A stretch of 64,000 bases of DNA from Verrucomicrobiota bacterium. GTDB taxonomy: Bacteria > Verrucomicrobiota > Verrucomicrobiia > Limisphaerales > VHDF01. Below the pieces are notes generated by a model. It ran no database searches. It saw nothing but the letters and a program-made list of their open reading frames with translations, and had not been told where the DNA came from. This document shows positions 17,574 to 29,200 of the stretch, piece by piece. The position numbers and the translations under genes are program-made. The stretch's first letter is position 1. Each line of letters begins with the position of its first letter. The stretch spans positions 30,699 to 94,698 of the forward strand of contig VHDF01000006.1 of NCBI GenBank assembly GCA_016871495.1, given 5' to 3'.

Positions 17574-17842
17574 GAATCCCAACAGGATTCCGTCCCGAAA
17601 CCCAAGGTTGCGAGGAACGAGCTACGTTGGGTCACAGTTCGCCCATGGAAAACAACCCCAACGGGGTTGTGACGAAGTCGTATCTCCATCTTCAGGGGAA
17701 AAGCCACAACCGCGTTGCGGTTGAATTCATTTCCCAACGGCGACCCAACGTAGCTCGTTCCTCGCAACCTTAGGCTGGAGGACACAATCCCTTTGGGATT
17801 GAAGGCCGGATTCCGTCGCCGTAGGCATCGCGGATTCCGTGG
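17574..17842 (+). repeat. Repeat family A, copy 1, with a 32-bp inverted repeat
   Basis: About 270 bases match 30749-31018 in the same orientation. The arms at 17601-17632 and 17743-17774 are inverted repeats, 31 of 32 bases paired. Between and around them are mini-palindromes such as AACCCCAACGGGGTT and AACCGCGTTGCGGTT. Compared with copy 2, the left arm reads GCTACGTTGGGT and the right ACCCAACGTAGC, against GCTACCTTGGGT and ACCCAAGGTAGC: both sides of the pair changed together. Short frames here are not genes. Confidence 0.85.
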
Positions 17843-17910
17843 CCAATTCGCCCTGGAAACAATTACAACGGGAGAGCCATCTCGATGAAGAAGGCGGTGG
17901 CCAAAGATTG

Positions 17911-17951
17911 AACCTCCCGACTAACTTGATGCTCAAGTTAGTCGGGAGGTT
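17911..17951. repeat. Perfect 19-bp inverted repeat made of two family B ends
   Basis: AACCTCCCGACTAACTTGA at 17911-17929 faces its exact complement at 17933-17951 across a 3-base loop. Each arm is the outer end of repeat family B, so this looks like the two ends left after loss of the middle. It lies just beyond the pnp terminator. Confidence 0.8.
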
Positions 17952-17956
17952 GAGAC

Positions 17957-18000
17957 AAAAAAAGGAGTGCCGGAACGAATCCGGCACTCCCTTGCAAAAA
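17957..18000 (-). terminator. Rho-independent terminator of pnp
   Basis: On the minus strand GGAGTGCCGGA (17980-17990 side) pairs with TCCGGCACTCC (17964-17974 side) as a perfect 11-bp stem with a 5-base loop, followed by seven T. It starts about 26 bases after the pnp stop codon. Confidence 0.9.
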
Positions 18001-18025
18001 AACCACTGGCGCGAGTGGCCCGAAT

Positions 18026-20158
18026 TTAAGCCTTGGGGGCCATTTCTTTGTCGCGCTCTTCCATGGCCGCTTTTCGCGACAATTTCACGCGGCCTTTCTC
18101 ATCGACACCAATGCACTTGACCCAGATTTCGTCGCCCATCTTGACGATGTCCTCGGTCTGCTTGACGCGGAAATTGGCCAATTCGCTGATGTGGCAGAGC
18201 CCATCCTTGCCGGGGAACACTTCGACAAAACAGCCGAAGTCTTTGATGGTGACCACCCGCCCGCGATAGATCTTCCCCACCTCGATTTCGCCCGTCATCG
18301 CCTGGATGGATTCCATGGCGATCTTCATCCCCTCGGCGGAGAGCGAGTAGATCCTCACCGTGCCGTCGTCGTCTATGTTGATCTCGCAACCCGACTCCTC
18401 GACGATGCGTTTGATGTTCTTCCCGCCGGGCCCGATGATGGCGCCAATCTTTTCCGGATTGACCTTCACGGTTTGAATGCGCGGCGCGTACTTGCTGAGC
18501 TCCGCCCTTGGCGCAGCCAGGATTTGCGACATCTTGTCGAGAATCGATAAGCGCGCGACGCGGGCTTCCTCCACCGCCTCCGCCATGATTTCATGGGGCA
18601 ATCCGCGGAGCTTCAGATCGAGCTGGAATCCGGTGATGCCATTCGAGGTGCCGGCGATCTTGCAATCCATGTCGCAAAACGCGTCCTCCCAGCCGATGAT
18701 GTCCGTCAACAACTGGTAACGGCTGATTCGGTCAGCCTCCCCATGCTCGGTGCAAATGCCGATGCTGATCCCAGCCACCGGACGGGTCAAGGGCACGCCG
18801 GCATCCATCAGCGCCAGCGAAGCGCCGCACACCGTGGCCATCGAGGTGGATCCATTGGACTCCATGATTTCGCTCGTGATGCGAACCGCGTAAGGAAAGG
18901 TGTCCAGAGGAACCACGGGCTCTACCGAACGCTCCGCCAGGGCTCCATGTCCGATCTCCCGTCGTCCGGGCCCGCTGATCCGTCCCGTTTCGCCCACCGA
19001 AAAATTGGGAAAATTGTAGTGGAGGATGAATTGCTTCTGACTTTCGCCACCGGTGTAAGAATCGAACTCCTGCGAATCTTCCGTGGTCCCCAGCGTCGCC
19101 AGGACCATCGCTTGCGTCTCTCCCCGGCAGAACAGCGCCGAACCATGCGCCCTCGGCAGCAGGCCCACGTCCCCGCTAATGGCGCGAACGTCCTTGAATC
19201 CACGCCCATCGAGGCGCTTTTTCCCGTCCAGAATGAGCCCGCGGACCGCTTCTTTCTGAATGTAATAGAAAGCATCCTTGCGCACGGTCTCGGTCACTTT
19301 TTCCTCGCCGAACTTTTCGACGAGCTTCTTGGAAATGTCCTCGGTCAGGGCCGACCAAGCACTTTCCCGGGCGAGTTTGCCAGGGGTAAGCAGGGCAGGC
19401 ACAATTCGATCGCCCCCGATGCGTTTGGCTTCCTCGAGAACCTCGTCTGGAACCACATTCACCGTGATGGCGCGTTTGGGCTTGCCCGCTTTGGCCATCA
19501 ATTCCTTCTGAGCCGCAATGATGGGCTGGCAGCATTCATGGCCGAATTTGAGCGCAGCCAGGAAGTCGGCATCCGAAATCTCATTCGCCGCCCCCTCGAA
19601 CATCACCACGTCCGTGGTGTTGCCGACATAAACCAAATCCAGGTCGCTGTTGGCTCGCTGGCTGTGCGTCGGGTTGGCAACAAACTTGCCGTCCACCCGG
19701 CCCACGCGGACCGCGCCCAGCGGTCCTTCCCAGGGGATGTCACTGACGGAAAGCGCGGCGGAGGCGCCGATGACGCTGAGGATATCCGAATCGTTCTCTC
19801 CGTCAGCGCTGAGCAGAACGCTTTGGACTTGCACTTCATTGAACCAGCCTTTGGGGAAAAGCGGGCGAATGGGCCGGTCCGTCAGCCGGCAGGTCAGAAT
19901 TTCTTTTTCGGTGGGGCGGCCTTCACGTTTGAAGTAACCGCCGGGAAACTTGCCTGCCGCAGCCGCCTTTTCGCGGTAATCAACGGTCAGAGGAAAAAAC
20001 TCCTGGCCAGGCTTGGCCTTGATGGAAGCCACGGCGGCGACCACAACAATCGTTTCGCCCAAGCGCACCGTGACGGCTCCGTCGGCTTGCTTGGCGAGTT
20101 TTCCGGTTTCAATAACAATGGGGGTGGATCCAATCGGGATCTCAATTTGGTTGGACAT
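18026..20158 (-). CDS. pnp: Polyribonucleotide nucleotidyltransferase (PNPase)
   Basis: The 710-residue protein has the expected order: first RNase PH domain ([18 protein letters not shown]), alpha-helical linker, second RNase PH domain with the catalytic region ([19 protein letters not shown], later [16 protein letters not shown]), then a KH domain ([18 protein letters not shown]) and an S1 domain ([20 protein letters not shown]). It degrades RNA 3' to 5' with phosphate in the degradosome. The start could be 20164 or 20158 (MSNQIEIP). It follows rpsO on the same strand, as in many bacteria, but the rpsO terminator lies between them. The stop is TAA. Confidence 0.96.
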   Translation of the reverse strand: MSNQIEIPIGSTPIVIETGKLAKQADGAVTVRLGETIVVVAAVASIKAKPGQEFFPLTVDYREKAAAAGKFPGGYFKREGRPTEKEILTCRLTDRPIRPLFPKGWFNEVQVQSVLLSADGENDSDILSVIGASAALSVSDIPWEGPLGAVRVGRVDGKFVANPTHSQRANSDLDLVYVGNTTDVVMFEGAANEISDADFLAALKFGHECCQPIIAAQKELMAKAGKPKRAITVNVVPDEVLEEAKRIGGDRIVPALLTPGKLARESAWSALTEDISKKLVEKFGEEKVTETVRKDAFYYIQKEAVRGLILDGKKRLDGRGFKDVRAISGDVGLLPRAHGSALFCRGETQAMVLATLGTTEDSQEFDSYTGGESQKQFILHYNFPNFSVGETGRISGPGRREIGHGALAERSVEPVVPLDTFPYAVRITSEIMESNGSTSMATVCGASLALMDAGVPLTRPVAGISIGICTEHGEADRISRYQLLTDIIGWEDAFCDMDCKIAGTSNGITGFQLDLKLRGLPHEIMAEAVEEARVARLSILDKMSQILAAPRAELSKYAPRIQTVKVNPEKIGAIIGPGGKNIKRIVEESGCEINIDDDGTVRIYSLSAEGMKIAMESIQAMTGEIEVGKIYRGRVVTIKDFGCFVEVFPGKDGLCHISELANFRVKQTEDIVKMGDEIWVKCIGVDEKGRVKLSRKAAMEERDKEMAPKA

Positions 20159-20340
20159 AATCAATCATTGATCCAACCCATTGACCCAGAGGAACTTCAT
20201 TCAAACACCGCCTTGGTGGCTGAATGAAATTTCCCCGTGTCAACAGGCAGATCGGGTTCGCGAGAATGTTTCAAGATTCTCCCCTGCCAGCTCGCGTTCA
20301 CCGGCGGACCTAGAAATCACACAAGGACTGGGAAAACCTC

Positions 20341-20369
20341 AAAAAAAGCGCCTCCGGAAGGAAGCGCTT
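20341..20369 (-). terminator. Rho-independent terminator after rpsO
   Basis: On the minus strand AAGCGCTTCC and GGAGGCGCTT form a stem with one mismatch around a short loop, followed by a run of T (plus strand 20341-20347). It lies 8 bases after the rpsO stop. The rest of the 20165-20377 gap holds no gene that I can support; a pnp promoter is expected there but not recognisable. Confidence 0.85.
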
Positions 20370-20377
20370 CGTGTTTC

Positions 20378-20635
20378 TTATTTGCGGAGCTTCAGCTTCT
20401 TGGTCAAGGACTGGTACCGCCCAACATCCTTGTGCTGAAGATAATCCAAAAGCCGACGCCGCTGGCCCACCAGCATCAATAGTCCGCGTCGCGAACTGTG
20501 ATCCTTCTTGTTTTTCTGAAGGTGCTCGGTCAGTGAATTAATCCGCTCCGTCAAAAGTGCAATTTGCACGTCAGGAGACCCTGTGTCACTGTCGTGCGTT
20601 CGGTGTTGCTCAATCGTCTTGCTCTTCAATTCCAT
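20378..20635 (-). CDS. rpsO: Small ribosomal subunit protein uS15
   Basis: The 85-residue product has the uS15 signature: [20 protein letters not shown], then [20 protein letters not shown] and [19 protein letters not shown]. It binds 16S rRNA in the small subunit. The ATG at 20635 is preferred to a TTG at 20650. There is no strong Shine-Dalgarno site. A terminator separates it from pnp downstream, so the two may have separate promoters here. Confidence 0.95.
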   Translation of the reverse strand: MELKSKTIEQHRTHDSDTGSPDVQIALLTERINSLTEHLQKNKKDHSSRRGLLMLVGQRRRLLDYLQHKDVGRYQSLTKKLKLRK

Positions 20636-20846
20636 ATCCAGACGTCTCAAATAGTGTATTCCAAAGGGTTGACGCTACCGACCCACCAACCCCCTGTAAA
20701 GCGGATTTTCAATTTGAAAACCCGGTAGATCGATAGGAAATGGGACCGATCCGCAGGACATTGCGGACTCGATAACCTGGCATTCCCGCGGGGGGCGGCT
20801 TGCCGATTTTCGATTCCAATGGCTTCCCGGCCCAAAGTCATGCCGC

Positions 20847-23576
<2,730 letters not shown>

Positions 23577-23802
23577 AAAAAGACCGCTGGCGGAGCACCG
23601 CCAACGAAGCGGCGAAAATGCAGTCCCCGTCCCGGGGTGTCAAGAAACGGGCAGGAGGATGGATTTTCAAGGTTCGAATTCTGATGGGCGATGGGGCCGG
23701 CGGCAAAACATCGATTTCTGTGATTCTTCCACGGGTGAGAGTCGCCCTCGTTCGCCAATGGACCATCGAAGGTCGAACATCCCAGCAATTCTCATTTTGA
23801 CG

Positions 23803-23878
23803 GGTAGGGCGCGCACTCCGCTGCGCGCCGCTCTTGGAAACAGCCGATCTCGGCGCGCAGCGGAGTGCGCGCCCTACC
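23803..23878. repeat. Perfect 28-bp inverted repeat in a divergent promoter gap
   Basis: The arm at 23803-23830 (starting GGTAGGGCGCGCACTCCGCT) is exactly complementary to 23851-23878 across a 20-base loop. It lies between acnA and the divergent phytase-like gene, in a gap of about 390 bases that holds no gene. The GTAGGGCG outer bases are shared with repeat family C (42959 and 61251), so it is probably a relative of those palindromes. A regulatory role is possible but unproven. Confidence 0.85.
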
Positions 23879-23962
23879 TTCTTCCGTGCCAAATGAGAAC
23901 TGCGGCGAAAATCCGCCCTCCCCTTGCCTCGCAGCCCAGGTCGGGTTAGGAGTTTCAGAGTC

Positions 23963-24909
23963 ATGTTGATTCGTTCACCTTGGGTCTTCGCCCGCGTCCT
24001 CTCCAGCACGCTGGCGTTGATCGCTTCCTTGGCCCAAGCCTTGGGCCAGAATCAAACCCTATCGCCGGCGACGCCCGCTGCCGCTCCGGCCGGCCCGGAA
24101 ACCAGCAAGAAATCATCCCCTCACTTCAAACTCGAACTCGGCGCCTTCTGGCAGCTCAACGTGCCGGGCGACCGCTTCGATGCCTCGGGATTGTTGTGGG
24201 CAGCGAACGGCGAACTGCCGACGATCAACGATCGCGGGCCCGAACTCTACCGCGTGATCTTCGGCTCGCGATCGAACGTTGCCGACGTCGTGCTGAAAAC
24301 CAACGGATTCTCCCCGGCGCAACTGCGCAAGTTTGCCGGAATCAAGCGCAACCGGTACGACGGCGAAGGGATCGCCCAAGACGAGCAAGGCCGCATCTAT
24401 ATCTGCGAAGAAACCGACCGCTGGATCTTGCGCTTGGACTCCGCGACGGATTCCGTCGAAAAACTGCCCATCGATTGGAGCCCCGTCTCCGATTATTTTT
24501 CCCGGGACAGCAACGCCTCGTTCGAAGGCATCGCGGTGGGCGAGGGAAAACTTTACCTGGCCAACGAACGATCTCGCGCCCGCTCAACAATCATGCCGCC
24601 GACTTCAACTACACCGATTTGTGCTTCTTCGAACGCAGCCTTTGGGTGCTCTTCCGCGAGAGCCGGACGGTGTTGCGCGTGGACCCTTCAACGCGGCAAG
24701 TCCTCGCCCAATTTGATTTTGGCCACATTGAACTTCGGGCCGACTTCGCCTATCTCACGACCTTTCCCACCGGGACCATGGAAGGCCTGGCCGTCACCTC
24801 GACCGACATCTGGCTGCTGACCGACAACAATGGACAAGGCCGCATCAAGTTTCCGCGCGATACCCGCCCGACGCTGTTCCGTTGCCCCCGCCCTGACCGG
24901 ACCAAGTAG
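23963..24909 (+). pseudogene. Phytase-like secreted esterase-domain protein, frameshifted
   Basis: From the ATG at 23963 there is a signal peptide (VLSSTLALIASLAQALGQ), then a beta-propeller-like region with EGIAQDEQGRIYICEETDRW and FEGIAVGEGKLYLANER, as in the esterase-like activity of phytase family. At about 24566-24571 the sensible frame shifts by one base: the first frame becomes low-quality, while the other continues with RPLNNHAADFNYTDLCFFER and TMEGLAVTSTDIWLLTDNNG to a TAG at 24909. One base seems to be missing within GAACGATCTC. This is either a recent frameshift mutation or a sequence error. The intact product would be about 315 residues. An FG-GAP gene follows. Confidence 0.75.
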
Positions 24910-25062
24910 CGGTCGTCCGCGAAGCTCAACCCTTGTTGGATTTGCGAAGGTCTTTGCGGAACACCTGCTGGCGCCACGCCCCAACCCGAGAGTTGCAGCA
25001 CAGCATCTCAGGCTCTACCCGCTTGGCTTGACCCGACTCGGTGGTTCGAGAATCCTTTCCCC

Positions 25063-26265
25063 ATGCCCACGAGACTTCATGCCGCCCTGGCGCTTTGCCT
25101 TCTGACGCCCGCGTCCCACGCCGCCGAGCCCTCGTTCAAGAAAATCAAACTCACGAGCGAGTTCCTCTCGGAAGGCGCCCACTTCGCCGACTTCAATCGC
25201 GACGGTCACACGGACCTCGTCGCCGGCTGGCAATGGTTCGCCGGTCCGGATTTCAAGACCGTCCACGAATTCAATCCACCCCCCGCCAAACCGTTCGACC
25301 CCGCCAAGAGTTACTCGGATTATTTCCTCACTTACACCTACGATTTCAACGCCGACCACTGGCCGGACATTCTGGTCTTCTCCTGGCCGGGCAAGGACGC
25401 CTCGTGGTACGCCAATCCCAAGAACAAGCCCGGGCACTGGACCAAGCATGTCCTCGTGCCGGAGGCGGACAACGAATCGCCCCAACTCGGCGACCTGAAC
25501 GGCGACGGCAAACCCGAACTCATTTGTCATACCGGCGGAAGATTCGGTTTCGCCGAACTCGATTGGAAAGACCCCACCAAGCCCGCCACCTTCCGCCCGA
25601 TCTCCCCGGAGGATAAGAAGAACATCCAGCGATACACGCACGGATACGGTTTCGGCGACATCAATGGCGATGGCCGTCCCGATTTGTTGGAGAAGAATGG
25701 ATGGTGGGAACAGCCCTCTGACTACCGCACCGCCGGCCTTTGGAAGCTTCGTCGCGTGCCTTTCGCCCCTGAAGGACTGCGCGGTGGCGGCCAAATGCTC
25801 GTCTACGACGTGAACGGCGACGGTCGCAACGACGTCATCACCAGCTGGGACGCTCATGGCTACGGCGTCGCCTGGTACGAACAGCGTCCCGGCGGCGGAT
25901 TTACCGAGCACATCCTCGTCAACACCAAGCCTTCCGACAATCCCTACGGCGTCCAGTTCACTCAGCCGCATGCCATGGTTCTGGCCGATATCAACGGGGA
26001 CGGCCTCAAGGATTTCGTGACGGGCAAACGGTTCTGGGCGCATGGCCCCGCGGGAGACGCGGAACCCTCGGCGCCGGCCGTTCTCTACTGGTTCGAACTC
26101 AAGCGCACTCCGGGCGGCGCTTCTTTCATCCCCCATCTCATCGACAACGACTCCGGAGTCGGAACCCAGATCACCGCCGGCGACCTCAATGGTGACGGCA
26201 AGCTGGACATTCTGTCCTCCAACAAAAAAGGCTTCTCGGTTTTCCTGCAACAACCCTCGCGTTAA
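25063..26265 (+). CDS. Secreted FG-GAP/VCBS repeat protein
   Basis: The 400-residue protein has a signal peptide (LHAALALCLLTPASHAA) and repeated calcium-binding-like FG-GAP motifs: ADFNRDGHTDLVAGWQWF, LGDLNGDGKPELI, FGDINGDGRPDLLEKNGWWE, YDVNGDGRNDVITSWDAHG, LADINGDGLKDFVTGKRFW and AGDLNGDGKLDILSSNKKG. They predict a seven-bladed propeller outside the cytoplasm. It ends 16 bases before the giant lipoprotein gene and is probably in the same operon. The ligand is unknown; in PVC bacteria such genes often sit beside sugar-modifying proteins. Confidence 0.85.
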   Translation: MPTRLHAALALCLLTPASHAAEPSFKKIKLTSEFLSEGAHFADFNRDGHTDLVAGWQWFAGPDFKTVHEFNPPPAKPFDPAKSYSDYFLTYTYDFNADHWPDILVFSWPGKDASWYANPKNKPGHWTKHVLVPEADNESPQLGDLNGDGKPELICHTGGRFGFAELDWKDPTKPATFRPISPEDKKNIQRYTHGYGFGDINGDGRPDLLEKNGWWEQPSDYRTAGLWKLRRVPFAPEGLRGGGQMLVYDVNGDGRNDVITSWDAHGYGVAWYEQRPGGGFTEHILVNTKPSDNPYGVQFTQPHAMVLADINGDGLKDFVTGKRFWAHGPAGDAEPSAPAVLYWFELKRTPGGASFIPHLIDNDSGVGTQITAGDLNGDGKLDILSSNKKGFSVFLQQPSR

Positions 26266-26281
26266 CGCCCAACCCGACTCT

Positions 26282-29200
26282 ATGCGAATCCATCCCTCCC
26301 TTTGCGTCCTCGGACTTGCCGGAGCCCTCGCGTTCTCCGGATGTGAATCCCAGTCGACCTCCTCGCGCGCGACGGCCGCCCCCGGCAAAGCCCCGGCGTC
26401 GCGTCCGCTCCTCCAACTCCGCGATGGCGATCGTGCCGTGTTCATCGGCGACACGTTCATCGAGCGCGAACAAACCTACGGGTGGATCGAATTGATGCTG
26501 ACCACCGCGTTCCGCGACCAGAAAGTGACCTTTCGCAACCTCGGCTGGAGCGCGGACCTGCCCGATGGCGAATCAAGGCTTGGCCTCAGCCTCGGGCAAG
26601 CCGGCACCGAACCTCCCGGCGAGGCCTGGATGCTCCTCCAAAAGCAAATTCAAGAAACCAAGCCGACCGTGGCGTTTCTCGGCTACGGCATGGCCGCCTC
26701 GTTTGCCGGAGAAGCGGGTTTGCCCAAATTCCGCCAGGACTACCTGCGCCTGCTCGATACGCTCGAAAAGCTCTCGCCGGGCTGCCGTGCCGTCGTGCTC
26801 AGCCCCGTCCGGCACCTCCGCCTGCCCGCGCCGCTCCCAAACCCCGACCGCCACAACCAGCAGCTCCAAAACATCACGCAAGCACTGCGAGAGATCGCCG
26901 GCAGCCGCAACCTGCCCTTTGTCTCGTTGTTGGAAGCTTTCCCCGTTCAAACCAATCCCACCACGGCCACCCGCTGGAGTGACAACGGCATTCACCTGAC
27001 GAGCGACGGTTATCGTCAACTGGCTTCCTTCCTCGAAAAAGCACTCGGCCTCTCCGCCGCCGCCCCTTCGTCCGCGCACGCCGAAACCGTACGCAGAATC
27101 ATTCTGCGCAAAAACGAGTTTTACTTCCACCGTTCCCGGCCCGCCAACATGGCCTATATCTTCGGCTTCCGCCGTGCCGAACAAGGACGTAATGCCGTCG
27201 AAATGCCCAAATTCGACCCCCTCATCGAAGCCGAGGAGAAGAAAATCTGGCAGTTGGTCCGTTCCGTCGGTGACGCGCGCTTCCAACCCGGCGCCCATCT
27301 CCAACCCGCGGAACTCCGCGACAAACCGGCCGCCGCGCGCTTCACGCCTCAACCCAAACCCCAGTTCACCGTGGCCGAGGGATTCGAGGTCACGCTCTGG
27401 GCGGAAAACCCCTTGCTGGCCAAACCCATTCAAATGAATTTCGACCCGGCGGGACGACTCTGGATCGCCAGTTCGGAAGTGTACCCCCAGGTCGAACCTG
27501 GCCAGGCCGCGCACGATAAAATCATCGTCCTCGAAGACACCACTGGCGGCGGCAAAGCCGATAAAGCGACGGTCTTCGCCGACGGTTTGCTCATCCCCAC
27601 CGGCGTCATCCCCGGCGATGGCGGCGTCTATGTCGCGCAAAGCACGGAATTGCTGTTTCTCAAAGACACGGACGGCGATGGCAAAGCCGACCAACGTCGG
27701 GTTGTGCTGAGCGGATTCGGCACGGAGGATACCCACCACAATCTGCACACACTGCGCTGGGGCCACGATGGTCGTCTTTGGATGAACCAATCGATCTACA
27801 CCCGCACGGAAACCGAAACACCCCACGGCGTTTTCCGCTTGCGCAGCGGCGGCGTCATGGCCCTCAGAACCGGCACGCTCGAAATCGACACCCTCTACCG
27901 AGGCTGGGTCAACTCGTGGGGACATCAATTCGACGCTTTCGGACAATCCTTCGCCACGGACGGCGCGGGCGGAGCCGGAATCAATTGGGCGATGCCCGGC
28001 GGCATGTATTTCACTTACGCGCGCGCCCGCCGCATCCTTCCGAGCGTCAGCCCTGGAAGTTATCCGAAATTTGCGTCCCTGGACATCGTCCACAGCCCTC
28101 ATTTCCCGGACGATTGGCAGGGGGATGCCATCACGTGCGATTTTCGCGCTCACCGCGTGGCCCGATTCAAACTGAGCGAACAAGGCGCCGCTTACACCGC
28201 GAAGGAAATGCCCGAGCTTTTGCGAACTTCGGACGTGACGTTCCGCCCGATCGACGCCCGTTTTGGGCCCGACGGTGCCCTCTATATCGCCGACTGGAGT
28301 AATCCAATCATCCAGCACGGCGAAGTCGATTTCCGCGATCCCCGGCGGGATCACGAACACGGCCGCGTCTGGCGCGTGCGCTGGAAAGGCAAGCCGCTCC
28401 AAACCCAGCGCGATTGGACCCGAGCTGAGAGTCCGGTGCTTCTGGGCGAGTTGCTTTCTCCCAACGGTTTCAATCGTGCCCAGGCCAATCGTGTCCTCAC
28501 CGAACGCGGATCCCGAATCCTCCCCGATTTGGATCGTTGGAGTCGCGGGCAAACCTCCGAACCCGCGCTCCTTCAAGCGCTCTGGATGTATCAAGCCATC
28601 GATCGCCCGAACCCGCCTCTCCTGCGCCGCCTGCTGTCCGCCCAGGACGCGCGCGTCCGGGCCGCCGCCGTCCGGGTGCTCGGCGAATGGGCGCCACAAC
28701 CGGCGCTGACCGATCCCTTCCGCCTGACCGATGGCTCGGGCAGCACACTCCTTCCCGTCACAGTCCGCCCACCCTCCATCGACAAAAACGAGGCGATTCA
28801 ACTCCTCGGCCAAGCCGCCGCCGACTCCCATTTGCGTGTCAAAGTCGAGGCCGTGCGAGCCCTCGCGCGCATTCCCGATCTGCGCAGCGTTGAAATCGTC
28901 CTCGGCCTGATCGACTCCATGGCATCTGACTCGTTCCTCGACTACGCTCTCTGGCTTTCCATCAATGACCTCTCCCGCGTTTGGCTCGCCTCCTTGGAAT
29001 CGGGTGCCTGGAAAATGGATGGACGCCAGAAGCAGCTCGAATTCGCCCTCAAATCGATCGAACCCGCCCAAGCCAGCTTGGTTCTCAACCGGCTCACCAC
29101 CAGCAATCCACTGCCGGCGGACGGATCCGGACCGTGGATCGAACTGATCGGTCAAGCCGGGGATGCCAGACAGTTAGCCCGGCTCTTTCAACAGGTGCTC

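Noticed and set aside
17574..17842. CRISPR array
   Set aside because: The repeated palindromes are few, unequally spaced and differ from each other; there are no regular spacers or cas genes.
17086..17950. Several short open frames in the repeat cluster
   Set aside because: The same translations recur at each repeat copy in different frames, as expected of repeats and not of genes.
18593..20227. 544-codon open frame opposite pnp
   Set aside because: PNPase on the other strand is certain; the frame is a result of GC-rich codon use.
26573..29155. 860-codon open frame opposite the giant lipoprotein
   Set aside because: The sense strand has clear domains and a lipoprotein signal; the antisense frame has none.
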